From assembly GCA_964464145.1 (NCBI GenBank), contig CAYXFB010000023.1, positions 1-37,040 of the forward strand: a DNA stretch of 37,040 nucleotides, given 5' to 3'. Both the position numbers and the translations under genes were made by a program. This stretch comes from UBA5399 sp964464145 (GTDB lineage Bacteria; Bacillota; Clostridia; Christensenellales; Christensenellaceae). Below are positions 16,909 to 24,550 of the stretch, in pieces; positions within the stretch are counted from its first letter, which is position 1, and every line of letters starts with the position of its first letter. The notes under the pieces were generated by a model. The model saw nothing but the letters and a program-made list of their open reading frames with translations, was not told the origin of the DNA and made no database searches.

Positions 16909-17325
16909 ATGTTGTGTGACAAATGCAAAAAGAATCAGGCGAACATACACGTCTCAAGGATAATAAACGGTGTAAAGTACGAACAAAACCTATGTATGGA
17001 ATGCGCGGGAGTGAACCCGCAGGAAATGTTCGGGATGTTCCCCGGCTTCGAAAGTATGTTTGGCGATATGCAGCAGGCCATAATGGTGGGCGCGCCGCAA
17101 CATCAGGCGCAGGCGGGTCTTGGTGATACGGATTTTGAGGCGCTGGGTCTCAAGCTGCCGGGAAGCGGATTTAGTTCGCCCGCGTTGCCCAAGGAGAAGG
17201 AGGAAACGCTGGAGGAGCTAAAGCAGCAGCTTGCAGCGGCCGTCTCGGATGAAAAATTTGAGCTGGCGGCGGAGCTGAGGGACAGGATCTACGTGATGGA
17301 AAAAAAGCTCATGGGCGAGCTGTAA
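16909..17325 (+). CDS. mcsA: Short McsA-like protein with one zinc finger and a UVR motif
   Basis: 139 residues from ATG 16909 (GGTGGAGG upstream); an in-frame GTG at 16894 is less likely. The N-terminus has two CxxC motifs (Cys3/Cys6 and Cys29/Cys32), forming one zinc finger, then a flexible Gly/Gln-rich middle and a C-terminal UvrB/UvrC-type UVR helix pair (about 103-137, with EEFELAAELRDR-like spacing). Bacillus McsA is about 185 residues and has a second CxxC pair in the middle; that second finger is missing here. McsA normally activates the protein-arginine kinase McsB, yet no mcsB follows. It may act directly as a ClpC adaptor. Confidence 0.85.
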   Translation: MLCDKCKKNQANIHVSRIINGVKYEQNLCMECAGVNPQEMFGMFPGFESMFGDMQQAIMVGAPQHQAQAGLGDTDFEALGLKLPGSGFSSPALPKEKEETLEELKQQLAAAVSDEKFELAAELRDRIYVMEKKLMGEL

Positions 17326-17328
17326 TTT

Positions 17329-17422
17329 GATGACGCCTCGCTTTGCGAGGCTCATGTACTGCGCCAAAAGGCGCAGAACTCGTCTGTCATGTCATATAAA
17401 AAACGTTACCGTTTTTTATATG
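17329..17422 (+). ncRNA. Structured intergenic segment with three hairpins
   Basis: Between mcsA and clpC lie three strong hairpins in a row: GCCTCGC-TTT-GCGAGGC (17335-17351), CTGCGCC-AAAA-GGCGCAG (17359-17376), and a 13-bp A/T-rich stem around an ACG-TTAC-CGT core (17393-17422). ATGAC (17330-17334) can pair with GTCAT (17386-17390), closing the first two into a junction. The third has six T residues in its 3' arm and might terminate or attenuate transcription, or protect processed clpC mRNA. I match it to no known family. Confidence 0.5.
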
Positions 17423-17529
17423 GGATTGGCATAATATAAAATTTAAATGTGACGCTGCGGTTTAAAAGGACGCCATAAGTTTAACTTTATAGGGATGTTT
17501 TGAATCGCAGCGGAAAGAGGTGTATATAT

Positions 17530-19953
17530 ATGATGAACAATATGTCCAAATTTACTTCGGGAGCGCAGCAGGCGGTGAACGAGGCGGCGCGCGTGGCGGG
17601 CAGCAAGGGCGAGAGCTATGTGGGCACAGAGCACCTGCTCATGGGTCTTATTCTTGAGGGCGGCACGGCGGCCGAAATACTGAAAAAGCAGGGCGTGGAG
17701 CAGGAGATAGCCGAAAAATATATAGATTCCGTATCTGTGGAGGGGAACGGCACTCAGGTGATGGGCTACACACCCCGCACCAAGAAGATACTTGAGATGA
17801 GCGTAGCCATTTCTCGCCAGCTGGGTCACGGCTATATAGGCACAGAGCATTTGCTGCTGGCCATAATAAACGAGCGCGAAAGCATGGGCTTCCGTATGCT
17901 GCACGATCTGCGTGCGGACATGGGCGCGATACAGCAGGAGATACTGATGCTGGGCGAGGGTGGCGGCATAGCGGAGAGCGAAAGCCAGTCCGCAACGCCC
18001 AAGCTGGATAAATTCGGCGTGGATCTTACGCTGGCCGCGAAGGACGGTGCGCTCGACCCCGTGATAGGCCGCAGCGAGGAGATAGAGCGTATAATACAGA
18101 TACTCTCCCGCCGCACCAAGAACAATCCGGTGCTTATTGGCGAGCCGGGCGTGGGAAAATCGGCGATAGCCGAGGGGCTGGCGCAAAAGATAGTGGAGGG
18201 CAGCGTGCCCGATATGCTGCTTGGGAAGCGCGTTTTTATGCTGGATCTGGCCAGTATGCTGGCGGGCTCCAAATTCCGCGGCGAGTTTGAGGAACGTTTG
18301 AAGGACGCTTTGGCCGAGCTAAAGAAGGACACCAACGTAATAATGTTCATAGACGAGCTGCACACTATTGTGGGCGCGGGCGCCGCCGAGGGCGCGATGG
18401 ACGCGGCGAATATACTGAAGCCCATGTTGGCGCGCGGCGAGATACAGGTGATAGGCGCGACAACGCTGGAGGAATACCGCAAATACATAGAGAAGGACGC
18501 GGCGCTGGAGCGCAGATTCCAGCCGGTGAACGTGGGCGAACCCACGGGCGAGGAGGCCGTTGAGATACTGAAAGGCTTGAGAGACCGCTACGAAGCGCAT
18601 CACAAGGTCACCATAACGGACGAGGCGCTAAAGGCGGCGGTGGACCTCGCGCAGAGGTATATAATAGACAGGTTCCTGCCGGACAAGGCCATAGACCTCA
18701 TAGACGAGGCGGCCTCCAAGGTGCGCATAGCAATGTTCACCTCGCCGCCCGATATACGCGATCTTGAAGAGAAGCTTGAGAAGGCGGCGCACGAAAAGGA
18801 GCAGGCCGTAACGCATCAGCAGTACGAGCAGGCGGCGCAGCTTCGCGATGAGGAGGCGCAGATAAAGAAGGACATAGAGGCGCGCAAGGAAGAATGGCAA
18901 ACGATGGTGGCCAAGCAGAAGGGAATAGTGACCGAGGACGATATCGCGCAGATAGTTTCCAGCTGGACGCACGTGCCGGTAAGCAAGCTCACGGAGGACG
19001 AGAGCCAGAAGCTGCTTCACCTAGAGGACATGCTGCACGAGCGCGTAATAGGCCAGTCGGAAGCCGTGAAGGCGGTGGCGCGCGCTATACGCCGCGCAAG
19101 AGCAGGCCTGAAAGACCCGGCGCGGCCCATAGGTTCGTTCGTATTCCTGGGCCCCACGGGCGTGGGTAAGACGGAGCTCACAAAGGCGCTGGCGGCCTCC
19201 ATGTTCGGAGACGAAAACGCCATGATAAGGCTGGATATGTCCGAATATATGGAGAAACACGCGGTCAGCAAGCTCATAGGCTCGCCTCCCGGCTATGTCG
19301 GCTACGAGGAGGGCGGTCAGCTCACGCAGGCGGTGCGCACAAAGCCCTATTCGGTGGTATTGTTCGACGAAATAGAAAAAGCGCATCCGGATATATTCAA
19401 CATACTGCTGCAGGTGCTGGAGGACGGGCGGCTCACAGATTCCAAGGGGCGCACGGTGGACTTCAAGAACACCATAATAATAATGACCTCCAACGTGGGC
19501 GCGAGCGATATGGCACAGAACCGTATAGGCTTTGGCAGCAGCGAGGCGGATGAAAAAGCGCAGCTCAAGGAATACGACGAGATGAAGGAGCGTATGACCG
19601 AAGCGCTGAAAAGAACATTCCGTCCGGAGTTCATAAACAGGATAGACGACATAATAGTGTTCCACAAGCTCACCGAGCAGGACACACAGCAGATAGCCGA
19701 GCTCATGCTGGGGAGCGTTACAAAGCGGCTACTGGAGCGCGAAATAGACCTATCCTACACAAAGGAAGCCGCCAAGCTGATGGCGAAGGACGGTATGAGC
19801 GATACATACGGCGCGCGGCCGCTTAGGCGAATGATACAGCAGGTGGTGGAGGACAAGCTTTCCGAGGAAATATTGTCCGGAAATATAAGCATAGGCGATA
19901 AAGTTAAGATGTACGTAAGCAACGGAGATGTTGCATTCAAAAAGGAAAGCTAG
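17530..19953 (+). CDS. clpC: ATP-dependent protease ATPase subunit ClpC
   Basis: This hexameric AAA+ unfoldase feeds substrates to ClpP. The 807 residues comprise: an N-terminal double Clp-N repeat (about 1-145) with VGTEHLL and IGTEHLL, whose Glu residues correspond to the phosphoarginine-binding sites of Bacillus ClpC; AAA domain 1 (Walker A GEPGVGKS, Walker B MFIDELH); a UVR-bearing middle domain (about 415-475); AAA domain 2 (Walker A GPTGVGKT, Walker B VVLFDEIEKA); a ClpP-docking IGFG loop; and a C-terminal D2-small domain. AGAGG at 17516-17520 supports ATG 17530. No second CtsR box precedes it, so expression depends on the ctsR promoter or one I cannot see. Confidence 0.96.
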   Translation: MMNNMSKFTSGAQQAVNEAARVAGSKGESYVGTEHLLMGLILEGGTAAEILKKQGVEQEIAEKYIDSVSVEGNGTQVMGYTPRTKKILEMSVAISRQLGHGYIGTEHLLLAIINERESMGFRMLHDLRADMGAIQQEILMLGEGGGIAESESQSATPKLDKFGVDLTLAAKDGALDPVIGRSEEIERIIQILSRRTKNNPVLIGEPGVGKSAIAEGLAQKIVEGSVPDMLLGKRVFMLDLASMLAGSKFRGEFEERLKDALAELKKDTNVIMFIDELHTIVGAGAAEGAMDAANILKPMLARGEIQVIGATTLEEYRKYIEKDAALERRFQPVNVGEPTGEEAVEILKGLRDRYEAHHKVTITDEALKAAVDLAQRYIIDRFLPDKAIDLIDEAASKVRIAMFTSPPDIRDLEEKLEKAAHEKEQAVTHQQYEQAAQLRDEEAQIKKDIEARKEEWQTMVAKQKGIVTEDDIAQIVSSWTHVPVSKLTEDESQKLLHLEDMLHERVIGQSEAVKAVARAIRRARAGLKDPARPIGSFVFLGPTGVGKTELTKALAASMFGDENAMIRLDMSEYMEKHAVSKLIGSPPGYVGYEEGGQLTQAVRTKPYSVVLFDEIEKAHPDIFNILLQVLEDGRLTDSKGRTVDFKNTIIIMTSNVGASDMAQNRIGFGSSEADEKAQLKEYDEMKERMTEALKRTFRPEFINRIDDIIVFHKLTEQDTQQIAELMLGSVTKRLLEREIDLSYTKEAAKLMAKDGMSDTYGARPLRRMIQQVVEDKLSEEILSGNISIGDKVKMYVSNGDVAFKKES

Positions 19954-19959
19954 TATAAT
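19931..19959 (+). promoter_or_regulatory. Sigma-A-type promoter for the tagO-guaA operon
   Basis: TTGCAT (19931-19936), a 17-bp spacer and TATAAT (19954-19959). It overlaps the last codons of clpC and is the best candidate start for the next four genes. Confidence 0.7.
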
Positions 19960-19981
19960 AAAATCTAAAGTAAGACGGGGT

Positions 19982-20006
19982 GCGGCAAGGTTGATAACTT
20001 TGCCGC
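19982..20006 (+). terminator. Strong hairpin in the tagO leader
   Basis: An 11-bp stem (GCGGCAAGGTT with AACTTTGCCGC, one G-T pair, GAT loop) lies downstream of clpC and of the predicted tagO promoter. No T-run follows directly, so it may be a weak clpC terminator or a leader structure rather than a full terminator. Confidence 0.4.
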
Positions 20007-20046
20007 GCTTATGTTGTTTCTACATAAAGAAAGGCACCTTTTCGGT

Positions 20047-21279
20047 ATGAACCAAATAACGGTTATTTTTATCTTTGCGGGGCTGGGGGCGGCGTTTTTG
20101 GTTGCGCTTTTAGTTACGCCCGTTATAAGAAAATTTGCCGTGAGGATAGGCGCCGTGGACATACCTAAGGACGAGCGGCGCATGCATAGCAAGCCCATAC
20201 CCACCATAGGCGGGCTGGCTATTTTTATTGCCTTTGCGCTGGCCGTGCTCATATTCGTGAATGCCTACGGCAAGATGGTTGAAGGCTCAAACTATCAATT
20301 TATGGACGCGAAATATATAGCGTTGCTGTGCGGCGCGCTTGTTATAGTGATAGTGGGCATACTGGACGATATATACGGCCTGCGCTGGTGGGTGAAGCTT
20401 TTGGGGCAGGTGTTTGCCGCGCTGATCGTGGTAATGAACGGCATAACCATAACGGAGATAGCCACGGGAGACATAGGTATGTTTGCCATACCAGCCACCG
20501 TGCTGTGGATAGTGGCTATAACGAACGCCATAAATCTTATAGACGGGCTGGACGGGCTGGCCTGCGGAATTGTGGGAATATCCTGCGTTTCGCTGCTCAT
20601 AGTTTCCACCTTCTCCATCCGGCCGGACAGTATGGCTCTCACAATAGTGATTGCCATACTCGCGGGTGCCTGCTTTGGCTTTTTGCCCTACAACACCAAC
20701 CCCGCCAAGATATTCATGGGCGATACGGGCGCGATGTTCATAGGCTTCACGCTCTCGGTTATATCAATACAGGGATTTTTCAAGGTGAACGCGCTGGTTT
20801 CCTTCGGCGTGCCCTTCCTCGTGCTGGCGCTGCCCATACTGGATACGCTGATGGCGCTGTTTCGCAGGCTGGTAAAGGGGAGAAACCCGTTCAAGCCGGA
20901 CAAAAAGCACATGCACCACAAATTTATAGGCTGGGGCTTCAACCAGCGCGAAACGGTGGGCATTATGTATGGCATATCCGCCATGATGGGCTTTGCCGCC
21001 ATACTCTTTTCGCGCGGCGCACAGCTCACGCCCACCATTATGGCAAGCGAGGTCATCACGGACGCGGTGGTGGAGGCGTCCACGCCCGAAATGGCGCAGC
21101 AGCTGGCGGCGCAGGCGGCGAACGAGCTCACAAGCACGCGAGACGCGCTGATGGCGGGCGGCATACTTGTGATGGTGGCGGCCTTTGTGCTGGGCTTGAT
21201 ATTGGTAAACCTAAAGCGCAGGAAGCTGCAAAAAAATGAAAACACGGGCGAGGACGCCCTGAATGGAGATACTGAGTGA
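20047..21279 (+). CDS. tagO: Undecaprenyl-phosphate N-acetylhexosamine-1-phosphate transferase (TagO/WecA type)
   Basis: This polytopic membrane enzyme moves GlcNAc-1-phosphate, or a similar sugar phosphate, from UDP-sugar to undecaprenyl phosphate, the first step of teichoic acid or polysaccharide assembly. Of 410 residues, family motifs are RRMHSKPIPTIGG (about 45-57), the catalytic GILDDIYG, NAINLIDGLDGLACG, MGDTGAMFIG and the C-terminal substrate loop DKKHMHHK. About ten transmembrane helices are visible. An extra soluble Ala/Gln-rich stretch (about 320-370) sits before the last helix. I chose ATG 20047; an in-frame ATG at 20011 is possible. The stop overlaps the next gene's GTG start. 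It is not MraY, because MraY-type sequence around the histidine loop differs. Confidence 0.88.
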   Translation: MNQITVIFIFAGLGAAFLVALLVTPVIRKFAVRIGAVDIPKDERRMHSKPIPTIGGLAIFIAFALAVLIFVNAYGKMVEGSNYQFMDAKYIALLCGALVIVIVGILDDIYGLRWWVKLLGQVFAALIVVMNGITITEIATGDIGMFAIPATVLWIVAITNAINLIDGLDGLACGIVGISCVSLLIVSTFSIRPDSMALTIVIAILAGACFGFLPYNTNPAKIFMGDTGAMFIGFTLSVISIQGFFKVNALVSFGVPFLVLALPILDTLMALFRRLVKGRNPFKPDKKHMHHKFIGWGFNQRETVGIMYGISAMMGFAAILFSRGAQLTPTIMASEVITDAVVEASTPEMAQQLAAQAANELTSTRDALMAGGILVMVAAFVLGLILVNLKRRKLQKNENTGEDALNGDTE

Positions 21280-21785
21280 GGGGCGAGGAAAGCAAAACAT
21301 CGCTGTTTGGCAGCGAATGCGTGACAAAGGATCATCCGCGCATAGAGCTGCGCGGGCAGATAGACAGCTTATACGCGCGGGCGGTGCAGGTGTGCGCCTT
21401 TGCGCGGCAATACGGCTATACGGAAACGATTTCGGGCATGGAGGATATAGTTCGCGTGGTGCGCGAGCTCATGCGCGCCGAAGCGCTTGAAGAGCCGCCG
21501 CAAATTACGGGCATAATGGGCATGGAGCTCGAGGAGCTGCGCAGCGTTTCGCACAACGTTAAGGAGGAGCTGGGGCTACAGCCCTACATGCCGGACGAGC
21601 ACGCCGACGAAATGACGGCGCTTTTGAACATACTGCGTACCGACATTCGCAGAACGGAGCGCGCGGCGGTGGCGGCGGGATCGGGCAGCGCGGGAGACGA
21701 GGCTTTTTTGCTCGTGCTGAACAGGCTGTCAAGCGCGGCATACATACTGATGCTGGAGAATTACGCCAAGAAGAGCGGGTTTTAA
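21276..21785 (+). CDS. EutT-like cobalamin adenosyltransferase-family protein
   Basis: 169 residues from a GTG that overlaps the tagO stop (GTGA), with GGAG 8 nt upstream. Recognisable EutT-type segments are HPRIELRGQIDSL (about 20-32), ELRSVSH (about 87-93) followed by a Leu-Asn-x-Leu-Arg helix (LLNILRTDIRRTE), and LNRLSSAAYILM (about 151-162). EutT transfers the adenosyl group of ATP to cob(I)alamin. The N-terminal metal-binding CCxxC segment of classical EutT is absent, and the protein is shorter than the ~260-residue enzyme. No ethanolamine genes are nearby. It could supply coenzyme B12 or have been recruited for another corrinoid or nucleotide; the family call is stronger than the reaction. 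Confidence 0.7.
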   Translation: MRGEESKTSLFGSECVTKDHPRIELRGQIDSLYARAVQVCAFARQYGYTETISGMEDIVRVVRELMRAEALEEPPQITGIMGMELEELRSVSHNVKEELGLQPYMPDEHADEMTALLNILRTDIRRTERAAVAAGSGSAGDEAFLLVLNRLSSAAYILMLENYAKKSGF

Positions 21786-21788
21786 AAA

Positions 21789-22214
21789 ATGGAGCGAGAG
21801 CTTGTTTGCGAGATATATACAAATATAGACGATATGACGGGCGAGGACGTGCGCTATCTCATTCAGCTGCTGCAGGGTGGCGGCGCGATGGAGGCCTGGG
21901 CGGAAACCGTGATAGGTGGCGGCAGCAGCCCCGCGTTCCGGCTGGGCGTGTATTGCCGCAAGGAGGACACGGCGGCGCTTTGCGAATTGCTTTTAAAGAA
22001 CTCCACGGCGACCGGCCTCACCATGCAGGTGAAAAACAGGCTGGCACTGCCCAAGGAGGTTTTATACATAGAAACAACCTTAGGTATGATTCGCGTGATA
22101 GAGACGGCGGGCAGGCAGCGTATTTTGCAGAAGGATCTGGAGCGGCTTGCGCGCAAGCATAAAAAGAGCATTACGGAAATGAAAAAACTATTGTTGGAGG
22201 AGATCGAAGAATGA
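21789..22214 (+). CDS. LarC2-like protein (C-terminal domain of nickel-insertion protein LarC)
   Basis: 141 residues that resemble only the C-terminal part of LarC, which uses CTP and inserts nickel into the pincer cofactor of lactate racemase-type enzymes. The signature is the opening TNIDDMTGEDVRYL (about 11-24), followed by the PAFRLGVYCRKED strand, the VLYIETTLGMIRV block (about 91-103) and a C-terminal helix. LarC1, LarB and LarE are not in the window. In lactobacilli larC1 and larC2 are joined by frameshifting; here the C-terminal unit stands alone after a EutT-like gene. It sits 3 nt after that gene and overlaps guaA (ATGA), so all are co-translated. Confidence 0.72.
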   Translation: MERELVCEIYTNIDDMTGEDVRYLIQLLQGGGAMEAWAETVIGGGSSPAFRLGVYCRKEDTAALCELLLKNSTATGLTMQVKNRLALPKEVLYIETTLGMIRVIETAGRQRILQKDLERLARKHKKSITEMKKLLLEEIEE

Positions 22215-23743
22215 GGGAGACCGTTATAGTACTGGACTTTGGTGGGCAATATAATCAGCTTATAGCGCGGCGCGTGAGGGATGCGCACGTTTATGCGGAG
22301 CTTTTGCCGTATAATACGGACATTGCGAAAATAAAGGAAAAGAACCCTATAGGAATAATATTCACGGGCGGGCCGAACAGCGTATACAGCGAGGGCGCGC
22401 CCATGTGCAGCGCCGAGGTGCTGGGGCTGGGCATACCCGTGCTGGGCATATGCTACGGCAGCCAGATGATAAGCCTGCTGCTGGATGGGCACGTTACGAA
22501 GGCACCCTCCGGCGAATACGGCAAGACGGATATAAAGTACGACGTGAACAGCACGCTTTTCAAAAACGCGAAGCACGAATCCGTTTGCTGGATGAGCCAC
22601 ACGGATTATATAGACAAGGCGCCCTCCGGCTTCGATGTGACGGCCTCCACGGCGACCTGCCCGGTGGCTGCCTTCGAGGATGCCGAGCGCAGGATATACG
22701 GCGTGCAGTTTCACCCCGAGGTGCAGCACACGGAGAACGGTCAGGATATGCTGGAGCGTTTTCTCTTTGATATATGCGGCGCGAAGGGAGATTGGTCTAT
22801 GGCCAGCTACGCGAAGCAGGCGATAGAGGATATACGAGCCAAGGTGGGCGACAAAAAGGTGCTGCTTGCGCTTTCGGGCGGTGTGGACAGCTCTGTGTGC
22901 GCCGTGCTGCTCAACAAGGCCATAGGAAAGAACCTCACCTGCGTGTTTGTGGATACGGGTATGATGCGCAAGTTTGAGCCGCAGGAGGTGGACAACGTTT
23001 TCCGAAAGCAGTTCGACGTGAACCTCATTCATGTGGATGCTGAGAAACGTTTCTTAGAGAAACTGATAGACGTGAGCGAGCCGGAAAAGAAGCGCAAGAT
23101 AATAGGCGAGGAGTTCATTCGTGTGTTCGAGGACGAGGCGAAAAAGATAGGCAAGATGAATTTTCTGGCGCAGGGCACCATTTACCCGGACGTGGTGGAG
23201 AGTGGTGTGGGCGACGCCGCGCTCATAAAGAGCCATCACAACGTGGGCGGGCTGCCCGAGCACGTGGATTTTGACGATATAATTGAGCCGCTGCGCGAGC
23301 TTTTCAAAGACGAGGTGCGCGCGCTGGGCGAAGAGATAGGCCTGCCGCACCACATGGTTTGGAGGCAGCCCTTCCCCGGGCCGGGTCTTGCCATTCGCGT
23401 GATAGGCAGCATAACAAAGGACAAGCTTGAGCTTCTTCGTGACGTGGATTTCATATTCCGCGACGAGATATCCAAAGCCGGGCTGGACGAGGAGATATGG
23501 CAATACTTTGCCGTGCTCACCGATATGCGCAGCGTGGGTGTGATGGGCGACGAGCGCACCTACGACTACACGGTGGCACTGCGAGGAGTGACCAGCGTGG
23601 ACGCCATGACCGCCGATTGGGCGCGCATACCCTACGAGGTGCTGGAGCGCGTGTCGGGCAGGATAATAAACGAGGTGGGGCATATAAACCGTATTGTGTA
23701 TGATATAACGAGCAAGCCTCCGGCTACTATTGAGTGGGAATAG
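22211..23743 (+). CDS. guaA: GMP synthase (glutamine-hydrolysing)
   Basis: GuaA converts XMP, ATP and glutamine to GMP. All 510 residues are intact: an N-terminal class I amidotransferase (nucleophile Cys in GICYGSQM, about 80; His/Glu in FHPEVQHT), a PP-loop ATP pyrophosphatase domain (ALSGGVDSS, about 220-228), and the C-terminal dimerisation domain ending TSKPPATIEWE. The start overlaps the LarC2-like stop (ATGA). A mobile element is inserted exactly at the last codons, so the present TAG stop and 3' flank come from the element, while the original GAG-TGG-GAG-TAA end is found at 30912-30923. The protein sequence is unchanged by the insertion. Confidence 0.97.
   Translation: MRETVIVLDFGGQYNQLIARRVRDAHVYAELLPYNTDIAKIKEKNPIGIIFTGGPNSVYSEGAPMCSAEVLGLGIPVLGICYGSQMISLLLDGHVTKAPSGEYGKTDIKYDVNSTLFKNAKHESVCWMSHTDYIDKAPSGFDVTASTATCPVAAFEDAERRIYGVQFHPEVQHTENGQDMLERFLFDICGAKGDWSMASYAKQAIEDIRAKVGDKKVLLALSGGVDSSVCAVLLNKAIGKNLTCVFVDTGMMRKFEPQEVDNVFRKQFDVNLIHVDAEKRFLEKLIDVSEPEKKRKIIGEEFIRVFEDEAKKIGKMNFLAQGTIYPDVVESGVGDAALIKSHHNVGGLPEHVDFDDIIEPLRELFKDEVRALGEEIGLPHHMVWRQPFPGPGLAIRVIGSITKDKLELLRDVDFIFRDEISKAGLDEEIWQYFAVLTDMRSVGVMGDERTYDYTVALRGVTSVDAMTADWARIPYEVLERVSGRIINEVGHINRIVYDITSKPPATIEWE
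23732..23742 (+). other. attL core at the end of guaA
   Basis: GAGTGGGAATA encodes the last Glu-Trp-Glu codons of guaA and the start of its TAG stop. It matches the right-end core at 10 of 11 positions. Confidence 0.85.
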
Positions 23744-23755
23744 AATAGCAGATGC

Positions 23756-23784
23756 CGCAAACCCGCATGGATACTGGGTTTGCG
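23756..23784 (+). terminator. Hairpin after guaA, element-borne
   Basis: Perfect 9-bp stem CGCAAACCC/GGGTTTGCG with an 11-nt loop, 12 nt after the guaA stop, followed by ACCTGTTTTC. It may replace the displaced guaA terminator. Confidence 0.5.
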
Positions 23785-23802
23785 ACCTGTTTTCTCCCTC
23801 TG

Positions 23803-23821
23803 TGATACTGGTTTGATACTA
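23803..23821. repeat. Left arm-type direct repeat
   Basis: TGATACTGGTTTGATACTA contains TGATACT twice and matches the right-end copy at 30791-30809 at 17 of 19 positions. A relaxed copy (GGATACTGGGTTTG) starts at 23769. Its location inside both element ends suggests integrase arm-binding sites. Confidence 0.6.
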
Positions 23822-23855
23822 TTCCTATCCGCCAGTACCTCACGGAATAATTAGC

Positions 23856-23916
23856 AAAAGAGCAAAAAAACGCTCTGCTGAACGACAAATTCAGCAGGGC
23901 GTTTTTTTGCTCTTTT
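23856..23916. terminator. 27-bp-stem bidirectional terminator
   Basis: Arms 23856-23882 and 23890-23916 pair over 27 bp with one wobble, around a CGACAAA loop; each strand has a run of seven T residues. It separates guaA from the minus-strand cargo gene and begins one base beyond the second (downstream) stop of that gene. Confidence 0.9.
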
Positions 23917-23997
23917 TTACTTTATTTTGGTTTGGCACTCGCTGCATTCGGCATCATGCAGTGAAATCACACCGCCGCAGCTAGGACAGGTATAACG
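23917..23997 (-). pseudogene. In-frame zinc-ribbon tail beyond an amber codon
   Basis: Reading on past TAG at 23998-24000 gives RYTCPSCGGVISLHDAECSE (first 20 residues), then CQTKIK and TAA. Two CxxC pairs in one open frame of 26 codons and a terminator directly after the second stop argue that this was the original C-terminus. It may be separated by a recent nonsense mutation or reached by amber read-through. Confidence 0.65.
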
Positions 23998-24501
23998 CTA
24001 ACGTTTTTTCCATTTGGGGTTTTCGTACCAAGCTTCCCCACTGTAATTATCCCATTCTACTTTGGATGAAGAAAAAGTAAAAGTCAAATAGTAGTTACCT
24101 GCACCTCCGTCAATATTGAAGCAAGTGCGATACTTTTTATCCTCAATCTTAATTAACTCGTCCATGCCATATATATAGCAATAATTGTCTGTCGATTCTG
24201 TAAGAATAGTCATATACTCTTCTGGATTGGCCACCGTTGCTTCGACTGATTCAATCAGATTATTATTAGAATCGTGTACTGTATATGCGCCGAACTCTAA
24301 TTTTTCTATAGATACATTCTCAAAAATTATTACAGCATTTTCAATGCACATATCTTTTTCATTGCTGTTTTGGGTATTTGTTGTCATTGCATTTATGGCA
24401 GACACTATCCATGTCATTTTACTGTTTATAAGCTGTATTTCTTTGATTTCGGCATCATGAAACTGGAAACAATCTAATTCGTTAAGTGCTCTATACTTCA
24501 T
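23998..24501 (-). CDS. Hypothetical element protein, possibly cut short by an amber codon
   Basis: 167 residues from the ATG at 24501 (AGGAGG 9 nt upstream; a second ATG at 24507 is only 3 nt from it). I recognise no named family. The N-terminus has a conserved-looking FHDAEI, and the rest alternates acidic strands, ending GEAWYENPKWKKR. The TAG stop (23998-24000) is followed in the same frame by 26 codons encoding a zinc-ribbon-like CPSC...CSEC tail, ending at TAA 23917-23919 right beside a strong terminator. The frame is AT-richer than the element backbone. It lies downstream of the XRE regulator on the same strand, so it is probably co-transcribed. Confidence 0.65.
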   Translation of the reverse strand: MKYRALNELDCFQFHDAEIKEIQLINSKMTWIVSAINAMTTNTQNSNEKDMCIENAVIIFENVSIEKLEFGAYTVHDSNNNLIESVEATVANPEEYMTILTESTDNYCYIYGMDELIKIEDKKYRTCFNIDGGAGNYYLTFTFSSSKVEWDNYSGEAWYENPKWKKR

Positions 24502-24550
24502 GCACATTTACCTCCTGTTTGTTTTTTAACACAAGAATGGATTTTTGTTA

